DNA of 64,000 nt, taken from assembly GCA_036826635.1 (NCBI GenBank), contig DAISVY010000006.1, forward strand, positions 1 to 64,000. The letters are read 5' to 3'. The stretch comes from DAISVY01 sp036826635 (GTDB lineage: Bacteria > Zixibacteria > MSB-5A5 > GN15 > FEB-12). Numbering within the stretch: the first letter of the stretch is position 1; every line of letters starts with the position of its first letter. Shown piece after piece: positions 61,632-64,000 of the stretch. The translations under genes were made by a program, and so were the position numbers. The notes beneath the pieces are model-generated. The model made no database searches. It was not told the origin of the DNA and worked only from the letters and a program-made list of their open reading frames with translations.

Positions 61632-62969
61632 TCAGCCGTAGATTTTCTCGTTGAGAAAATCTATCAACTGCTCGGTCGTCATGCGGCTTTGTTCCATGCT
61701 GTCGCGGTCGCGTACGGTCATCGTGTTGTCCTGCAGCGTCTGACCGTCAACCGTCACGCAGAACGGGCAACCGGCCTCGTCCATGCGGGCATAGCGGCGC
61801 CCGACCGCTCCCGAAACATCATAGAAAACCTTGAAGCGCTTTTTGAGTTCCTGGTAGACCTTCTCGGCATACTCCGGCATGCCATCCTTCTTGACCAGCG
61901 GGAACACAGCCGCCTTGAGGGGTGAGATTTTCGGAGAAAGGCGCAGAAACACGCGCTTCTCGCCCTTGACCTCGACTTCGTCATAGCTATCCACCAGGAT
62001 CGTAAGCAGTGTCCTGTCGCACCCGGCCGAAGTTTCGATGATATACGGCACGAATTTAGCGGGGAAACGCTCGTCGAAATAGCGCATGTCCTTGCCCGTA
62101 GCGTTCATATGACGGCTCAGGTCGAAATCGGTCCGATTGTGCACACCTTCCAGTTCCTGCCAGCCGAAGGGATATTCGTACTCGATATCATAGGCGCTCT
62201 TGGCATAGTGGGCCAGTTCATCGTCGGCGTGCCGATGCCAGCGGAGCTTTTCGGGATTGATGCCCAGCGACAGATACCAGGCCCAACGCTGTTCCCGCCA
62301 GTATTCGAACCATTTCTCGTCTTCATCCGGGTGAATGAAGTACTGCATTTCCATTTGTTCGAATTCACGGGTTCGGAAAATGAAATTGCCGGGAGTAATC
62401 TCGTTGCGAAAAGCTTTGCCGATTTGAGCAATACCGAACGGGATCTTCTGCCGCGAGGAATTCTTGACGTTGAGAAAATTGACGTAAATCCCCTGGGCTG
62501 TTTCGGGTCGGATGTAGATAGCCGCCGAATCGTCCTCGACCGGCCCCATAAAGGTCTTGAACATGAGATTGAAACGCCGGGGCTCGGTCAGCTCGCCGCC
62601 GCATTCCAGAGGAGTTTTGGACGGCTTGAGCAGACAACGGCACTCCTCAAGCTTATCGGCGCGAAAACGCCCCTTGCATGTTTTGCAGTCTACCAGCGGA
62701 TCGGTGAACTCTTCGACGTGCCCGGAAGTATACCAGACCTTCGGATGCATGAGAATCGCGGCGTCGATTCCTTCGATATCATCGCGCCGGTGGGTCATGG
62801 CGTCCCACCAGAAGCTCTTGACATTGCGCTTGAGTTCGGCTCCGAGCGGGCCATAGTCCCAGCAGGAACCGAGGCCGCCGTAAATTTCCGACGATGGGTA
62901 TACATAGCCGCGTCGTTTGCACAGGGATACGATTTTGTCCATCAACGTTTCGGTCTTCTTGGCACTCAT
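61632..62969 (-). CDS. glyQS: glycyl-tRNA synthetase (alpha-2, single-chain type)
   Basis: 445 aa. Class II core: YVYPSSEIYGGLGSCWDYGP at the N-terminus, motif 2 FRNEITPGNFIFRTREFEQM, motif 3-region ETSAGCDRTLLTIL, and a Cys-rich insert CKTCKGRFRADK. It ligates glycine to tRNA-Gly. First gene after recO on the same strand, 13 bp apart. Confidence 0.97.
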   Translation of the reverse strand: MSAKKTETLMDKIVSLCKRRGYVYPSSEIYGGLGSCWDYGPLGAELKRNVKSFWWDAMTHRRDDIEGIDAAILMHPKVWYTSGHVEEFTDPLVDCKTCKGRFRADKLEECRCLLKPSKTPLECGGELTEPRRFNLMFKTFMGPVEDDSAAIYIRPETAQGIYVNFLNVKNSSRQKIPFGIAQIGKAFRNEITPGNFIFRTREFEQMEMQYFIHPDEDEKWFEYWREQRWAWYLSLGINPEKLRWHRHADDELAHYAKSAYDIEYEYPFGWQELEGVHNRTDFDLSRHMNATGKDMRYFDERFPAKFVPYIIETSAGCDRTLLTILVDSYDEVEVKGEKRVFLRLSPKISPLKAAVFPLVKKDGMPEYAEKVYQELKKRFKVFYDVSGAVGRRYARMDEAGCPFCVTVDGQTLQDNTMTVRDRDSMEQSRMTTEQLIDFLNEKIYG

Positions 62970-62982
62970 AGGTCTCTTTCTC

Positions 62983-63774
62983 TCAGCCCAGACGGGTCTG
63001 TTTCAACTTCTCAAGAAACTCCAGCGACTTCAAATCAGTCACCAACCCGGAGTGGAACCTCAGGAAGTTAGCTAAGGTCTCAATCAGGAAAGTGGCCTCC
63101 TGATACCCTATCGGCACGACGGCGGCTTCGTCAAGCGACGCCCGCTGCAGCACCGCGAGCAACTGCAGGCCATCGGCGGAAAGGTCAATATAATACTCTC
63201 CCGGCTTTTGGCAAGCCGGACAGACAGTTCCGCCCCGCTCCGGAGAAAACCTCACCCGGCCGTCGGGACCGGCCAGCCGACCGCTTTCGGCCCCGCAGCC
63301 GACACAGTAGGCCAGGGACGGATGATAGCCCAGTTGTGACATAGTCCGCAGGAAAAAAGCCAGAAAAACCGCCGGCAACGCCTGTTTCGGCACCTGCTCC
63401 AGTTTGCGCAGGAAAGACACGAAATAGCCGTACAGACCAACCTGCGCCTCGCCTTCGGGAAGCAGCAAATACAACAGTTCACAGGCCGCGGAGCCGTAGG
63501 CCAGTCGACCCAGACTCCCTTCGTTTTCCATCGAAAAAGCCTCCAGCAAACCGGTATCGGAGATATACCCGCTGGTCTGCTTTTCCGATTTGTAAAACGT
63601 CATCTCCAGCCGGGCGAACGGCATCAGACGGCCGCGTTTGGATTTCAACGACCGACCGCCTTTGTCCACCAGCGGAATCTTGCCGAACTGCCGGGTAAAG
63701 AACAACACGGTGCGGGACGACTCCGCCCAGTTGAACATCTTGAGAATGACGGCTTCCGATTTCTCCAGCGACAT
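62983..63774 (-). CDS. recO: DNA repair protein RecO
   Basis: 263 aa. N-terminal OB-fold (EAVILKMFNWAESSRTVLFF, then KGGRSLKSKRGRLMPF), helical core, and zinc finger CVGCGAESGR ... CPACQK. It loads RecA with RecR in gap repair. It lies 6 bp after the septum-protein gene and before glyQS, an operon-like run. Confidence 0.93.
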   Translation of the reverse strand: MSLEKSEAVILKMFNWAESSRTVLFFTRQFGKIPLVDKGGRSLKSKRGRLMPFARLEMTFYKSEKQTSGYISDTGLLEAFSMENEGSLGRLAYGSAACELLYLLLPEGEAQVGLYGYFVSFLRKLEQVPKQALPAVFLAFFLRTMSQLGYHPSLAYCVGCGAESGRLAGPDGRVRFSPERGGTVCPACQKPGEYYIDLSADGLQLLAVLQRASLDEAAVVPIGYQEATFLIETLANFLRFHSGLVTDLKSLEFLEKLKQTRLG

Positions 63775-63780
63775 GGCTCT

Positions 63781-64000
63781 TTAGTGGCCACGGTAACGGT
63801 AGACTATTTCACCGGGGCGCACCATGTAATAGTGAGTCCGCGCCACGTACTCGATATATCGTTTATTGGAAGTAAGCATACTTCGGATGCGCTCGGCATC
63901 GATGAGATCAGCGGTCAGCTCGCGGTTGGCTTTCACCAGTGATTCTTTCTGCAGGCTGAGCCTGATTATTCTTGGCACGCTGTACGTACCGAACATCAAC
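63781..64000 (-). CDS. FtsB/DivIC-like septum formation protein (cut by window end)
   Basis: At least 73 codons; the gene runs off the right edge and the N-terminal TM is missing. The visible part is a coiled coil (LSLQKESLVKANRELTADLI, then AERIRSMLTSNKRYIEYVAR) and the family's C-terminus TEH-like YYMVRPGEIVYRYRGH. These proteins bridge the division machinery. Confidence 0.8.
   Translation of the reverse strand, partial: LMFGTYSVPRIIRLSLQKESLVKANRELTADLIDAERIRSMLTSNKRYIEYVARTHYYMVRPGEIVYRYRGH

Noticed and set aside
1..64000. CRISPR array, insertion sequences or prophage
   Set aside because: No regularly spaced repeats, transposase, integrase or phage structural gene was found on either strand.

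Overview
The window looks like chromosomal DNA of an uncultivated bacterium of the FCB group, most likely candidate phylum Zixibacteria or a close relative. The main pointers are a secreted protein with Zixibacteria-style dockerin-like repeats (VDMGDLT.LIDHL), a DUF5686/CarboxypepD_reg outer-membrane protein, lipoproteins and Gram-negative style envelope proteins. Genes are dense, moderately GC-rich and on both strands. Two AT-richer patches (about 5.1-6.4 kb and 40.9-43.2 kb) carry orphan genes and look acquired. No phage, transposase, rRNA or CRISPR array is visible. A 3' fragment of a tRNA (probably Asn) lies at the left edge.

Layout. 0-8 kb: tRNA fragment, orphan protein, a TetR-ferredoxin-MFS efflux unit with two tandem operators, cytidine deaminase, double receiver protein, membrane-anchored orphan, dockerin protein, cyclophilin. 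8-16 kb: a very large GH13 enzyme, TlpA-like lipoprotein, PilZ protein, EamA transporter, THUMP rRNA methyltransferase. 16-20 kb (minus): sulfur/selenium cluster of a cysteine desulfurase-SelD fusion, a sirtuin and a PLP-dependent Cys/Met lyase. 20.5-24 kb (minus): a four-gene sodium-pumping decarboxylase of the methylmalonyl-CoA type. 24-33 kb (minus): CBS protein, CheW, HBM-type chemoreceptor, SSS and NCS2 transporters, MscS channel. 33-45 kb: asparagine synthetase, an SPFH/zinc-ribbon operon, a GTP cyclohydrolase I - triple PTPS - short-chain reductase operon that looks like tetrahydrobiopterin synthesis, an acquired patch, and an outer-membrane protein. 46-54 kb: B12-dependent ribonucleotide reductase behind two NrdR boxes, a candidate small RNA, then pgsA-pgpA-cinA-thpR-recA. 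55-64 kb: ECF sigma factor with zinc anti-sigma factor, TPR-like protein, a MshEN/receiver/HD/DUF4388 signalling protein, a second SelD that is itself a selenoprotein, a small thioredoxin-fold protein, glyQS, recO and the edge of an ftsB/divIC-like gene.

The strongest results are: (1) selD at 60032 must be read through an in-frame TGA at 60092-60094 as selenocysteine, so a conventional gene call loses its catalytic N-terminus; the same genome also has a Cys-type SelD fused to a cysteine desulfurase. (2) The 406-residue protein at 38937 is three PTPS domains in tandem whose active-site losses are complementary, suggesting one covalent trimer with a shared active site, inside a probable biopterin operon. 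(3) A 64-bp perfect copy of the asnB 3' end lies 8 kb away in inverted orientation next to a methyltransferase gene. (4) A short transcription unit with its own promoter and terminator lies at 50.34-50.46 kb. All functional statements rest on reading motifs by eye; no database search was possible.
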